Source: JAFGKK01 sp964521085 (lineage in GTDB: Bacteria > Chloroflexota > Anaerolineae > Anaerolineales > RBG-16-64-43). From it: 13,022 bases of DNA. Below, piece by piece: positions 5,066 to 13,022 of the stretch (its first letter is position 1; each line of letters starts with the position of its first letter). The notes under the pieces are model-generated. The model was given only the letters and a program-made list of their open reading frames with translations, ran no database searches and was not told where the DNA came from. The stretch is taken from positions 1-13,022 of the forward strand of contig CAZFPL010000088.1 of the NCBI GenBank assembly GCA_964521085.1, written 5' to 3'. Both the position numbers and the translations under genes were made by a program.

Positions 5066-6871
5066 ATGGATACCTCCCACATCCGGAATTTCTGCATAAT
5101 TGCGCACGTCGACCACGGAAAATCCACCCTGGCCGACCGTTTGCTGCAACGAACGGGCACGATTTCTGACCGCCAGATGACCGAGCAGGTCCTGGACACC
5201 ATGGACCTCGAGCGCGAACGGGGTGTGACGATCAAAGCCTCGGCCGTGCGCATGAATTACACCGCCCAAGACGGAGTCTCCTACGAATTAAACCTGATCG
5301 ACACACCCGGCCACGTGGATTTCGCCTACGAGGTGAGCCGGGCGCTGGCGGCGTGCGAAGGCGCACTCCTCGTGGTGGATGCCACCCAGGGGATCGAAGC
5401 CCAGACGCTGGCCAATCTCTACATGGCGCTGGAAGCCGATCTGGAAGTGATCCCGGTTGTGAATAAAATCGACCTGGCATCGGCGCGAACCGAGGAAGTA
5501 AGCCGCGAGGTGGCTTCCCTTCTGGGCGGAAGCCCTGAAGACGTGATTGCGATCTCGGCCAAGACCGGGTTGAACATCGATTCCGTGCTGGAGATGGTCG
5601 TCCGCAAGGTGCCTCCTCCCGCAGGATCCGTCGAAGCACCCTCGCGCGGCCTCATTTTCGATTCGCATTACGATTCATACCGCGGCGTGGTGGCATATCT
5701 GCGGGTGCGCGAGGGCGCGCTCCGGATGGGCGATATGCTCAAGGTGATGTCGTCGGAAGCCAAGTTCGAGCCGATCGAGATCGGCATCTTCGCCCCCGAA
5801 CTGCGCGCCACCGGCGAACTCGCCGCCGGCGAGGTGGGTTACATCGCCACCGGATTGAAAAGCGTGCGCGAGTGCCGCGTCGGCGATACGATCACCGGCG
5901 CACTTCGCCCGGCGGCCGAGCCGCTCCCGGGGTACCGGCAGATCAAACCGATGGTGTTCGCCGGTTTCTACCCGGTGGAGGGCGAGGACTACGCCGACCT
6001 CAAAGATGCGTTTGAAAAACTACAGCTTAACGACGCCTCGCTGGTATATCAGCCCGAGACCTCCCAGGCGCTGAACTTCGGGTTCCGGTGCGGGTTCCTG
6101 GGCCTCTTCCATATGGATATCATCCAGGAGCGCCTGGAACGTGAATACGATCTGGACGTGATCGCCACCGCGCCCTCGGTGGAGTATGAAGTGGTGATGC
6201 TGGATGGGACAGTGCGCAAAGTGGCTTCGCCCGCCGCTCTCCCGGCGGAAGAGGAAACCGCCGAGGTGCGCGAACCGTGGATGGAAGTGCAAATCTTTGC
6301 GCCGGATTCGTACTACGGAACGATGATGGACCTGGTGACCAAACGGCGTGGGATTTTCCGGGAACAGGTTTTAACCGCGCCCGGCCGTGTGCAGCTGACC
6401 TTCGAGCTTCCGCTCTCCGAGTTGATTGTGGATTTTTACGATAAATTGAAATCCCGCACCCGCGGATACGCCTCGCTGGATTACCGATTCCTCGAATACC
6501 GTGCGGGGGATCTCGTCCGATTGGATATCCACCTCAACGACGAACCGGTGGACGCGCTGGCGACGATCGTCCATCGCGACGAGGCCTACCATCGCGGGCA
6601 ATCGTTGGTCACCAAATTAAAAGGAGTCATCCCGCGCCAGCAGTTCGTCGTCCCGGTCCAGGCGGTGGCGGGCGGCCGGGTGATCTCACGCGCCAATGTC
6701 AAAGGCCTGCGCAAGGACGTGCTGGCAAAATGTTACGGCGGGGATATCACCCGTAAACGTAAATTGCTGGAAAAACAAAAACGCGGCAAGAAGCGCCTGA
6801 AGATGGTGGGCAGCGTGGAAGTGCCGCAGGAAGCGTTCATGGCCGTGCTGGGGATGGAGAGCGAGGAATGA
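5066..6871 (+). CDS. lepA: Elongation factor 4 (LepA), ribosome back-translocase GTPase
   Basis: The 601-residue translational GTPase matches the usual LepA length of about 600. G-domain motifs are AHVDHGKST (13-21), the ERERGVTIKA switch I region (49-58), DTPGHVDF (79-86), NKIDL (133-137) and SAKTG. Domains II and III follow. The C-terminal LepA-specific domain has the diagnostic CYGGDITRKRKLLEKQKRGKK and the end block GSVEVPQEAFMAVLG. It acts on ribosomes, and known members influence translocation and initiation. The ATG at 5066 gives MDTSHIRNFCIIAHVDHGKST, aligning with other LepA N-termini. An in-frame GTG at 4898 would translate the palindromic hairpin and is rejected. Its stop overlaps the next start (ATGA at 6868-6871), so the downstream membrane gene is coupled to it. 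Confidence 0.98.
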   Translation: MDTSHIRNFCIIAHVDHGKSTLADRLLQRTGTISDRQMTEQVLDTMDLERERGVTIKASAVRMNYTAQDGVSYELNLIDTPGHVDFAYEVSRALAACEGALLVVDATQGIEAQTLANLYMALEADLEVIPVVNKIDLASARTEEVSREVASLLGGSPEDVIAISAKTGLNIDSVLEMVVRKVPPPAGSVEAPSRGLIFDSHYDSYRGVVAYLRVREGALRMGDMLKVMSSEAKFEPIEIGIFAPELRATGELAAGEVGYIATGLKSVRECRVGDTITGALRPAAEPLPGYRQIKPMVFAGFYPVEGEDYADLKDAFEKLQLNDASLVYQPETSQALNFGFRCGFLGLFHMDIIQERLEREYDLDVIATAPSVEYEVVMLDGTVRKVASPAALPAEEETAEVREPWMEVQIFAPDSYYGTMMDLVTKRRGIFREQVLTAPGRVQLTFELPLSELIVDFYDKLKSRTRGYASLDYRFLEYRAGDLVRLDIHLNDEPVDALATIVHRDEAYHRGQSLVTKLKGVIPRQQFVVPVQAVAGGRVISRANVKGLRKDVLAKCYGGDITRKRKLLEKQKRGKKRLKMVGSVEVPQEAFMAVLGMESEE

Positions 6872-7890
6872 ACCCGCCGAGCCGGTGGAACCGTGTGCTT
6901 CGCATGCTCCCCGGTTTTCTCATCAGCATCCTGGCCATTGTCATATTGGTGTTCGCCGTGGACTGGCGCAAGACGGCCGAAGCGTGGGGTCAGGCCCAGC
7001 TTTGGGTTCTCGCACCGGCCACCGTGTTGATTGTCTGCGCCATGCTCACCCGCGCCATCGCCTGGCGCTGGCTGATGGGGAACGCGGTTCCGCTCGGGCG
7101 CTGCTTCTGGATTTTAAATATCAGCTATCTACTCAGCGGGATTCTGGGGTTCCGGCTCGGCGACATGGCCCGCCCCTTTATGATCAGCCGAAGCAAGGAC
7201 GGCGTCCCGGCGGGAGTAACGGCCGGCGCGGCCCTTTCCGCCGTCGCGCTGGAGCGGATGTTCGACCTGGCGTTCACCTGCGTCCTTGTGCTGAGCATCT
7301 TCCCGTTGATTGCCGGCATGGAGTGGGGCAGTACGGTATTGGTGACGGCCGTGGCGATGGCGGCCGTTTTCTTTCTGGCGCTTTTCCTGCTCGGCTACGC
7401 CCGCGCGTGGATTTCCGGTCTGGCCTTCCGGGCGGCGGAAAAAATCCCGCTGATCCGGCCGGTTCTAAATCCGCTCGATCATTTCCTCAGCGGCCTGGCG
7501 GATGTCCGGAATCTGCGGCGCTCGGTTCCGGCGTTTCTGTGGATCATCGTCACGATGCTTCTATGGGCGGCAGTATACTGGATCGTGTTGCGGGGTTTCT
7601 TCCCCGATGCGTCGGTGTACTGGGGTCTGCTTTCACTCGTCGGCGGGTTGATCGGGGTGGCATTGCCCTCCTCCCCCAGCTCGTTGGGCGTGTTTGAGGG
7701 AACGGTCACGGTCGTGCTGACGATGAGCGGTATGGCACGGGATACCGTGATCGCCTACGCGATCGCAATCCATATGCTGAACATCGCCGCACTGAGCACG
7801 CTGGGCATATTGGGGTTGCTTGTCCAGCGGGAGTCGCTGGGCTCGATCCTGGCGGCGGCGAAATCCACCCGCGAACCGGTGGCGGGATAG
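6868..7890 (+). CDS. Flippase-like integral membrane protein (LPG_synthase_TM / UPF0104 family)
   Basis: The 340-residue protein has about eight membrane helices, the first near 14-31. Family motifs are FRLGDMARP (95-103), ALERMFDL (127-134) and PSSPSSLGVFEG (267-278), followed by an IHMLNI helix. These mark the LPG_synthase_TM (PF03706-like) superfamily, which includes the membrane domain of lysyl-phosphatidylglycerol synthase and AglD-like proteins of glycolipid pathways. It lacks the soluble C-terminal aminoacyl-transfer domain of MprF, so a lysyl-PG synthase role is unlikely. Translation is coupled to lepA by the ATGA overlap, and a GT4 glycosyltransferase follows after 11 bases. I infer a part in moving or making a lipid-linked sugar at the cytoplasmic membrane; the exact activity is unknown for most members. 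Confidence 0.88.
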   Translation: MNPPSRWNRVLRMLPGFLISILAIVILVFAVDWRKTAEAWGQAQLWVLAPATVLIVCAMLTRAIAWRWLMGNAVPLGRCFWILNISYLLSGILGFRLGDMARPFMISRSKDGVPAGVTAGAALSAVALERMFDLAFTCVLVLSIFPLIAGMEWGSTVLVTAVAMAAVFFLALFLLGYARAWISGLAFRAAEKIPLIRPVLNPLDHFLSGLADVRNLRRSVPAFLWIIVTMLLWAAVYWIVLRGFFPDASVYWGLLSLVGGLIGVALPSSPSSLGVFEGTVTVVLTMSGMARDTVIAYAIAIHMLNIAALSTLGILGLLVQRESLGSILAAAKSTREPVAG

Positions 7891-7901
7891 CGAAGATACC
7901 C

Positions 7902-9056
7902 ATGCGCATCTTGATCGCTTTGACATATTACCGCCCGCACGTATCGGGATTGACCATCTACGCCGAGCGGCTGGGTCGGGCGCTTATCCGCCGCGGGCAT
8001 AAGGTGACCGTACTCACTTCCCGTTTCGACCGATCCCTTCCGGCCCATGAGGAGGTCGATGGATTGGAAATCGTACGGCCATGGGTGTGGTTCCGTGTCA
8101 GCAAGGGTGTGATCATGCCCACCTTTGGTTATTGGGCCAACCGGCTGGTGCTTTCCCATGACGCGCTTTCCATTCACCTGCCGCAGTTCGACGCCCCGGG
8201 CATCGCATTGCGCGGAAGGCTCCTTCATAAACCCACCGTTCTGACGTATCATTCGGATCTCAGCCTGCCGCCGACCCTCTTCAACCGCCTGGCTAATCAG
8301 GTTGTCAATGTCGCCAATGATACGGCCGCAGGCCTTGCGGATCGCATCGTCGCCTACACCAGGGATTTTGCGGAGCATTCGCCGTTCCTTTCCCGATACC
8401 TGGCAAAGGTCCAGGTCATCCCGCCGCCGGTCGAGGTGGGGAGTGCCTCCCCGCAGGATGTTCAGGCTTTTCGCGTCCGGCACCGTCTGGGGGGACGCAA
8501 GGTCATCGGCATGGCCGCCCGGCTTGCGGCGGAAAAGGGCGTGGAATATTTGCTCGAAGCGGCGCCGACCATCCTGGAGCGGCATCCGGGCACGCGTTTC
8601 CTCTTTGCCGGCCAGTGCGAACATGTACTCGGAGAGGAAGCCTACGAACGGAAAATCGCGCCGCTTCTCACCGCCCTCGGAGACCGCTGGACGTTCCTGG
8701 GCGTGCTGCCCCCGGATGCCATGGCGGCTTTCTTTAAAGCCTGCGACGTGACCGTCCTGCCGAGTATCAACTCGACCGAGACATTCGGGCTGGTGCAGAT
8801 CGAATCCATGATCTGCGGCACACCGGTGGTTGCCGCCGGGCTGCCGGGGGTCCGCGAACCGGTGCGGATCACCGGCATGGGAAAGGTCGTCCCGCCGCGC
8901 GATCCGGTCCGCCTGGCGGAATCGGTTCTGGAAGTGCTGGAGGACCGCACGCGATTCGTCCAGCCGGCCGGGAAGATCATGGAGATGTTTTCACCCGACG
9001 CGACCGCAGCACGCTACGAGGAATTGTTCCGGGAGATTGCGGGGAAAAAAAAGTAG
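7902..9056 (+). CDS. GT4-family (GT-B) glycosyltransferase
   Basis: The 384-residue retaining glycosyltransferase of the GT4/GT-B fold has an N-terminal acceptor domain. Its start, MRILIALTYYRPHVSGLTIY, carries the usual SGxT/E glycine loop. The C-terminal donor domain has GMAARLAAEKGVEYLLEA (203-220) with R207 and K212, and FLFAGQC (233-239). The E-x7-E motif is STETFGLVQIESMICGTPVV (291-310) with E293 and E301. The GVREPV loop follows. No membrane segment is present; it probably works at the inner leaflet, adding a sugar from a nucleotide-sugar to a lipid-linked acceptor. Start at 7902 has only a weak GAAGAT site. The gene ends in an A8 run (9045-9052) directly before the stop. Donor and acceptor cannot be told from the sequence. 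Confidence 0.93.
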   Translation: MRILIALTYYRPHVSGLTIYAERLGRALIRRGHKVTVLTSRFDRSLPAHEEVDGLEIVRPWVWFRVSKGVIMPTFGYWANRLVLSHDALSIHLPQFDAPGIALRGRLLHKPTVLTYHSDLSLPPTLFNRLANQVVNVANDTAAGLADRIVAYTRDFAEHSPFLSRYLAKVQVIPPPVEVGSASPQDVQAFRVRHRLGGRKVIGMAARLAAEKGVEYLLEAAPTILERHPGTRFLFAGQCEHVLGEEAYERKIAPLLTALGDRWTFLGVLPPDAMAAFFKACDVTVLPSINSTETFGLVQIESMICGTPVVAAGLPGVREPVRITGMGKVVPPRDPVRLAESVLEVLEDRTRFVQPAGKIMEMFSPDATAARYEELFREIAGKKK

Positions 9057-9058
9057 CT

Positions 9059-9096
9059 CCGGCAGCCGCGATCGTCGATCGCGGCCGCTGATCCGG
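9059..9096. repeat. Palindromic hairpin between the GT4 and GT-C genes
   Basis: GCCGCGATC (9065-9073) and GATCGCGGC (9077-9085) form a perfect 9-bp stem with a 3-base loop. Outer CCGG arms (9059-9062 and 9093-9096) extend it imperfectly. It fills most of the 63-base gap and is followed by the GGAGG site (9104-9108) of the next gene. No U-tract follows, so it is more likely an mRNA-processing or REP-like element than a terminator. Confidence 0.6.
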
Positions 9097-9119
9097 CATT
9101 TTCGGAGGATAGATCTGAA

Positions 9120-11513
9120 ATGTCCGACGACAACATCACCTTGTGGGATTGGTTGATCCGGCAGTGGAATACTCCGCGTTGGAGCAAGGCCGTGCGTATC
9201 CTCGCCGCTGTGGTTCTTGGCATCGGGGGAGTACTCTTCGTCGCGATCGAACCGGCAAACGGAAATTGGATCTTGTTTTTCGCCGCGGCGGTTGTTTTTC
9301 TGATCCTCGGATTGCGGATCGAGGTCCCGGAGGAACCATTGCCTGTCGTTCCGGATGGATTCGAACCGGCCGTGGAAGCACAGCCTTTGCCGGTCACCCT
9401 CGCAGGGGTCGAAGGCGCTTTGGAAGCGCCCCCGATTTCGCGTATTCCACCTACGATCGAAACGCCTGCGAGAAGCCAGGTCGGAATCTTATCGATCCTG
9501 CGTCTGCCGCTGGCCGCGACGGCTGCCTTCTCGGCGCAGTGGGTGATGGATTTCCGGCCGACGACTGTCGCGGAATCCCGCAACCTCGGATGGTTTCTAT
9601 ATGTGCTGGCTTTTCTTCTGTTTTGCTGGGCGCTGATTTCCGGTGACGCGGTTTTCCCATTGGCGTCGACTTCCGGCAAAGGCAGAGGGATAAAACCCAA
9701 TTTCATGCGATTGGCGTTCATGATTTTTGCGCTGTTCTTCGGCTTTCTGGCATATGTGAGTTCGGATGGAGGTATGTTCCATCCTCTGGGACTCATTACC
9801 CTGGTTGTCGCTCTCGTGTATTGGTGGATCGCCCTGGCGGAATATTCCGGCGGTTTGGGGGAAGGATTGATCCATGCCTGGAAGTTGGTAGGCGCTCGCA
9901 TCCGTTCCATCGGAGTCAGTCTGCGTGGCGGAATTACGCTCTCCCCGTGGAGTCTGCTGGTGGTTGTGTGCTTTTCGGCTCTGGTGTTCACCCGGACGTA
10001 TGACATGGTTTCGACCCCGCCGGAGATGACGAGTGATCACGTGGAGAAATTGATCAATGTGGCCGAGATTCTCCAAGGGAAGACGTACGTCTTCTTTCCC
10101 AACAACGGCGGCCGCGAGCCGGTGGAGTTCTACCTGGTGGCTCTGATCTCCCAACTCCTTGGAACCGGCCTCTCGTTTATTTCGCTGAAGATTGTTTCGG
10201 TCGCGGTGGGCATCCTCACGCTTCCCTTTCTCTATCTTCTGGGCCGGGAGATCGCCGACCGCAGAGTCGGGCTGCTGGCGATGATCCTGGGGGGTGTGGG
10301 CTATTGGCCGGATATGATCAGCCGGATTGGATTGCGGCTTCCGCTCGCCATGTTGTTTTGCGCCATCACGTTGTATTTCTTTTTCAAGGCGATCCGCCGC
10401 CGGAGTTGGAATGATTTTCTCTGGGCGGGCATTGCGCTTGGGATCGGGATATACGGCTACACTCCCATCCGGGTCGTTCCGCTTTGTCTTGCCGTCATCA
10501 CGGGATTGTTTATCCTCCATCCTTCCTCGCAGGGCTCCCGCAAATGGGCTGTCGCGGGTTTTCTCGTTACGATGGGGACGATGGCTCTGTTGTTCATGCC
10601 CTTCCTCCGTTATGCGGTGGAATTTCCGGCCGATTTCTGGCTGAGGACAAGCACCCGGATCTTCCCCGAAGGCACCTATTCGGTTCCGGATCTCATGCGA
10701 ACTTTTTTTGCCAACGTTTGGATCGCTCTGCAGATGTTCAGCTGGAACGACGGCGTAGGCTGGTTCAACTGCGTCCCGCTCCGGCCGGCGCTGGACATGA
10801 TCACCGGCGGATTGTTCCATCTGGGTTTTATTGGAATGGTGGTGCATGCATTCAAGAAACGCACCTGGGAAGCGATGTCGCTTTTCCTGCTTGTTCCCAT
10901 TCTGCTCCTGCCCACCATCCTGGCGTTGGCCATTCCCAACGAAAATCCGTCGCTCGCGCGCGCCATTGCGGCCGTTCCGGTTGTTTTTCTCCTGCCGGCC
11001 TTGACATTGGTCCTGCTGGCCGATTATCTGCGCTGCCTGATTCCCGGCCGCAACGGGCTCTGGATCGGCGTGGGATTGGCTTCCATCCTGATCACCGTGG
11101 GCGCGGCGCAGGATTTCGACCTCACCCTGCGCCAGTATCCGAACACCTTTCGAATTAACTCCGAGAATGCATCCGAACTCGGCTTGTTCATGAAGGAGTT
11201 CGTATCTTCCATCGGCCGGCCGGAGGATGCGTATTTCATCCCCTATCCCTATTGGGTCGACGATCGGATTGTCAACATCGCCGCCGGATTCCCGATCGAC
11301 TCCGAGCATTATGTCTTTCCGGAGAATATCCCCACCTTCGAGTTCAGCGGCCGCCCGACGCTGTTCCTGCTGCTGGCAACCGACGTCGAAAGTCTGGAAG
11401 CGCTGAAACTGAAATTCCCGAACGGATATTACGCCACGGTCAGCTCGTCGTACCCCAACCACGACTTCATCTATTTCATCGTGCCCGGTACGGCGGGCGC
11501 GGAAAATCCCTAA
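9120..11513 (+). CDS. GT-C fold membrane glycosyltransferase, GT39/PMT-like, with extended N-terminus
   Basis: The 797-residue polytopic protein begins with two membrane helices (~25-66), then a Pro/Glu-rich linker (~70-118) and four further helices. The catalytic GT-C part starts near residue 275. Its first extracytoplasmic loop has EMTSDHVEKLINVAEILQG (302-320) with acidic D306, and NNGGREPVEFYLV (328-340), the counterpart of the GREP/HPP-Y motif in GT39/ArnT-like enzymes. SRIGLRLPLAMLF (401-413) and GIYGYTPIRVVPL (443-455) are further family-like segments. Such enzymes transfer a sugar from a polyprenyl-phosphate donor on the outer face. A GGAGG site lies 11 bases before the ATG. The N-terminal ~270 residues are not part of the core. 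Donor and acceptor unknown. The long antisense reading frame is a shadow. Confidence 0.85.
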   Translation: MSDDNITLWDWLIRQWNTPRWSKAVRILAAVVLGIGGVLFVAIEPANGNWILFFAAAVVFLILGLRIEVPEEPLPVVPDGFEPAVEAQPLPVTLAGVEGALEAPPISRIPPTIETPARSQVGILSILRLPLAATAAFSAQWVMDFRPTTVAESRNLGWFLYVLAFLLFCWALISGDAVFPLASTSGKGRGIKPNFMRLAFMIFALFFGFLAYVSSDGGMFHPLGLITLVVALVYWWIALAEYSGGLGEGLIHAWKLVGARIRSIGVSLRGGITLSPWSLLVVVCFSALVFTRTYDMVSTPPEMTSDHVEKLINVAEILQGKTYVFFPNNGGREPVEFYLVALISQLLGTGLSFISLKIVSVAVGILTLPFLYLLGREIADRRVGLLAMILGGVGYWPDMISRIGLRLPLAMLFCAITLYFFFKAIRRRSWNDFLWAGIALGIGIYGYTPIRVVPLCLAVITGLFILHPSSQGSRKWAVAGFLVTMGTMALLFMPFLRYAVEFPADFWLRTSTRIFPEGTYSVPDLMRTFFANVWIALQMFSWNDGVGWFNCVPLRPALDMITGGLFHLGFIGMVVHAFKKRTWEAMSLFLLVPILLLPTILALAIPNENPSLARAIAAVPVVFLLPALTLVLLADYLRCLIPGRNGLWIGVGLASILITVGAAQDFDLTLRQYPNTFRINSENASELGLFMKEFVSSIGRPEDAYFIPYPYWVDDRIVNIAAGFPIDSEHYVFPENIPTFEFSGRPTLFLLLATDVESLEALKLKFPNGYYATVSSSYPNHDFIYFIVPGTAGAENP

Positions 11514-11534
11514 TCGCGAACAAGGAAACGGTGT

Positions 11535-13022
11535 ATGGAAAATTCCAATCGGACACCTTCGAATCCCGCGGAAGAACCGGAATCGCCCCGGCAGGAAACA
11601 GCGGCTTCCCCGCAGCCTCCCGTCGAGAACAGCCCGGTCCCTCCTGCGGCGCCCGTGGCGGAACCGAAATTGCCCGACGTACAGATAGCAGCGGAGCCCC
11701 AGCCGGAATTCGACTACGACCGCTTCTTGCGGGCCCTCGGCCGGCGTTTGTTCGCCTTCATCCCGGAAATCGTTTTGCTCGCGCTGATTCTGGCCGGCTT
11801 GTACTTCCGATTCGCCGGGAATAACTGGAGCGAAGGGACGAATTTGAATCCCGATGAGCTGGGTGTAAACAACGTCGTCTCCGGGATACAAATGCCATCC
11901 ACGATCGCCGATTATTTCAACACGCGGATTTCACCCCTCTCCCCGTTGTTGAAATACGATGAGGCGGGGAATGTGATCGGGCAGGGGCCGGATCCGGGAA
12001 TGGTCTGGGGACAGTGGCCGGATATTCTTATCCGCGCCACGGCGGAGGGATTGACCAGCCTGCAACAGGCGCTGATTCCGGCGGTGAAACAAATATGCGG
12101 GGAGGGGGAGAGCGCATCCTGCCAACCGCCGGAACTGGTGAATTACACCGGGTACGGCCGAATCATGCTGATCGGACGTTTTCTCTCGGCGCTGACGGAT
12201 ACGATCACCCTTCTGTTCTGCTTTTTAATCGGTCTGCGGCTGTATAACCGCCGGGTCGCGCTGCTGGCAACGGCACTCAGCGCGCTGGCGGTGACGCAGA
12301 TCCAGCAATCGCATTTCATGACCATCGATAATTTCGGCGTGATGTTCGCGGCGATTTCAATGTACTGCGCCGTCCGAGCGGCGCAGAAAGGCGGTCTCGG
12401 GTGGTACGCGCTCTTCGGTTGTTTCTATGGCATGACCCTCGCCTCGCGATTTAATTTTGCGCCGCTCGGCGCGATGATCGCCGTCGCCCTCTGGATCAGC
12501 GCGAGGGAGCACATGAAGGACGCCTCGCTTCCACTCGCCCGGAGGTTTGGTTTGCCGGCCGCGATGCTGGCGCTGGCCGTCTTTATGACGCTGCTTTCCT
12601 TCCGGATCGCCCAGCCGATGGCCTTCCGGGAAACCACCGGCGATACCGGCTTCTTTACACTCCACTTCAACCCGGACTGGCTTGAACGCATGCGCTATGC
12701 GGAGAAGGTGTCCAGCGGATCCGGTTACATCGCCGGGTATCCGCCCGCCGAGCATTGGGCCAACCGGGCGGCCATCATCTCGCCGTTCATAAGCATCGTC
12801 CTGTGGGGAATGGGCGTGCCGCTCGGACTCGCCGCTTTTGGAGGGCTCCTTTGGGCGGGAGTTCGCGCCTACCGGGGCGTGGATTGGAAGAAGCATGCGT
12901 TGCCGGTGCTGTTTGCAGGCGGTATGTTCATCTTCCTTGGAATGCGCTGGGTGAAGGAAATGCGGTATTTCCTCGTCATCTACCCGTTCCTCTGCCTGCT
13001 GGCCGCCTGGGCGCTTGTGGAA
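11535..13022 (+). CDS. GT39/PMT-like membrane glycosyltransferase (partial, runs off the window)
   Basis: An uninterrupted frame of 496 codons from ATG 11535 reaches the window end without a stop. Residues 1-57 are a Pro/Glu/Ala-rich tail, apparently cytoplasmic. The first membrane helix is near 72-92, followed by GTNLNPDELGVNNVVSGIQ (101-119). NPDE at 105-108 holds the acidic pair expected in the first outer loop of GT39 enzymes. Later come TGYGRIMLIGRFLSALTDT and QSHFMTIDNFGVMFAAISMY, typical of phospholipid-carrier-dependent glycosyltransferases of this type, and several more helices. It begins 21 bases after the preceding GT-C gene, with an AAGGAAAC purine-rich site upstream, so both are probably co-transcribed. 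Expected to use a polyprenyl-linked sugar; the C-terminal soluble domain is outside the window. Confidence 0.85.
   Translation, partial: MENSNRTPSNPAEEPESPRQETAASPQPPVENSPVPPAAPVAEPKLPDVQIAAEPQPEFDYDRFLRALGRRLFAFIPEIVLLALILAGLYFRFAGNNWSEGTNLNPDELGVNNVVSGIQMPSTIADYFNTRISPLSPLLKYDEAGNVIGQGPDPGMVWGQWPDILIRATAEGLTSLQQALIPAVKQICGEGESASCQPPELVNYTGYGRIMLIGRFLSALTDTITLLFCFLIGLRLYNRRVALLATALSALAVTQIQQSHFMTIDNFGVMFAAISMYCAVRAAQKGGLGWYALFGCFYGMTLASRFNFAPLGAMIAVALWISAREHMKDASLPLARRFGLPAAMLALAVFMTLLSFRIAQPMAFRETTGDTGFFTLHFNPDWLERMRYAEKVSSGSGYIAGYPPAEHWANRAAIISPFISIVLWGMGVPLGLAAFGGLLWAGVRAYRGVDWKKHALPVLFAGGMFIFLGMRWVKEMRYFLVIYPFLCLLAAWALVE

Noticed and set aside
9597..11891. 764-codon open frame on the minus strand opposite the GT-C gene
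   Set aside because: Its product is a low-complexity string rich in Gln, His, Arg, Asp and Glu, as expected from reading a hydrophobic membrane protein gene backwards; the plus-strand frame has domains, an RBS and family motifs.

Overview
The window is an ordinary, GC-rich bacterial chromosomal segment with no phage, transposase or CRISPR signal. The gene content fits a free-living bacterium: de novo folate genes, TlyA, LepA, then GT-C membrane glycosyltransferases with long proline-rich tails. The GT39-like proteins and the TlyA/LepA pairing recall Chloroflexota (Anaerolineae-like). That taxonomic guess is inference from protein style only, not from a marker search.

Left part, minus strand (5-2704): a tRNA-Lys(UUU) gene with its own recognisable promoter, then a four-gene folate/pterin unit. 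In transcription order this is a pteridine-reductase-type SDR, folB, folK and folE. FolE makes dihydroneopterin triphosphate from GTP, FolB cleaves dihydroneopterin to 6-hydroxymethyl-dihydropterin, and FolK pyrophosphorylates that product. The SDR carries the PTR1/FolM signature (Arg in the nucleotide motif, and Asp in place of the usual catalytic Ser), so it probably reduces dihydropterin or dihydrofolate. No folP and no classical DHFR gene lies in the window.

Middle, plus strand (2705-4782): a divergent intergenic region, then two small paralogous multi-pass membrane proteins of unknown function. A hairpin that may be a terminator follows, then tlyA (rRNA 2'-O-methyltransferase family). 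A 283-base intergenic region (4783-5065) is rich in structure. It holds an imperfect inverted repeat, a perfect 19-bp G/C-run hairpin, and a 9-bp hairpin that covers the likely ribosome binding site of lepA.

Right part, plus strand (5066-13022): lepA, translationally coupled (ATGA) to a flippase-like membrane protein of the LPG_synthase_TM family. It is followed by a GT4 glycosyltransferase and two large GT-C/GT39-like membrane proteins, the last running off the window end. Together these look like a module that builds or transfers sugars on a lipid carrier at the cytoplasmic membrane. The sugar and acceptor cannot be read from the sequence.

I did not see a clearly new defence or mobile system. 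The most noteworthy points are the PTR1-type reductase embedded in the fol cluster, the SD-sequestering hairpin before lepA, the perfect G-run hairpin, the possible leaderless promoter of the SDR, and the uncharacterised paralogous membrane-protein pair.
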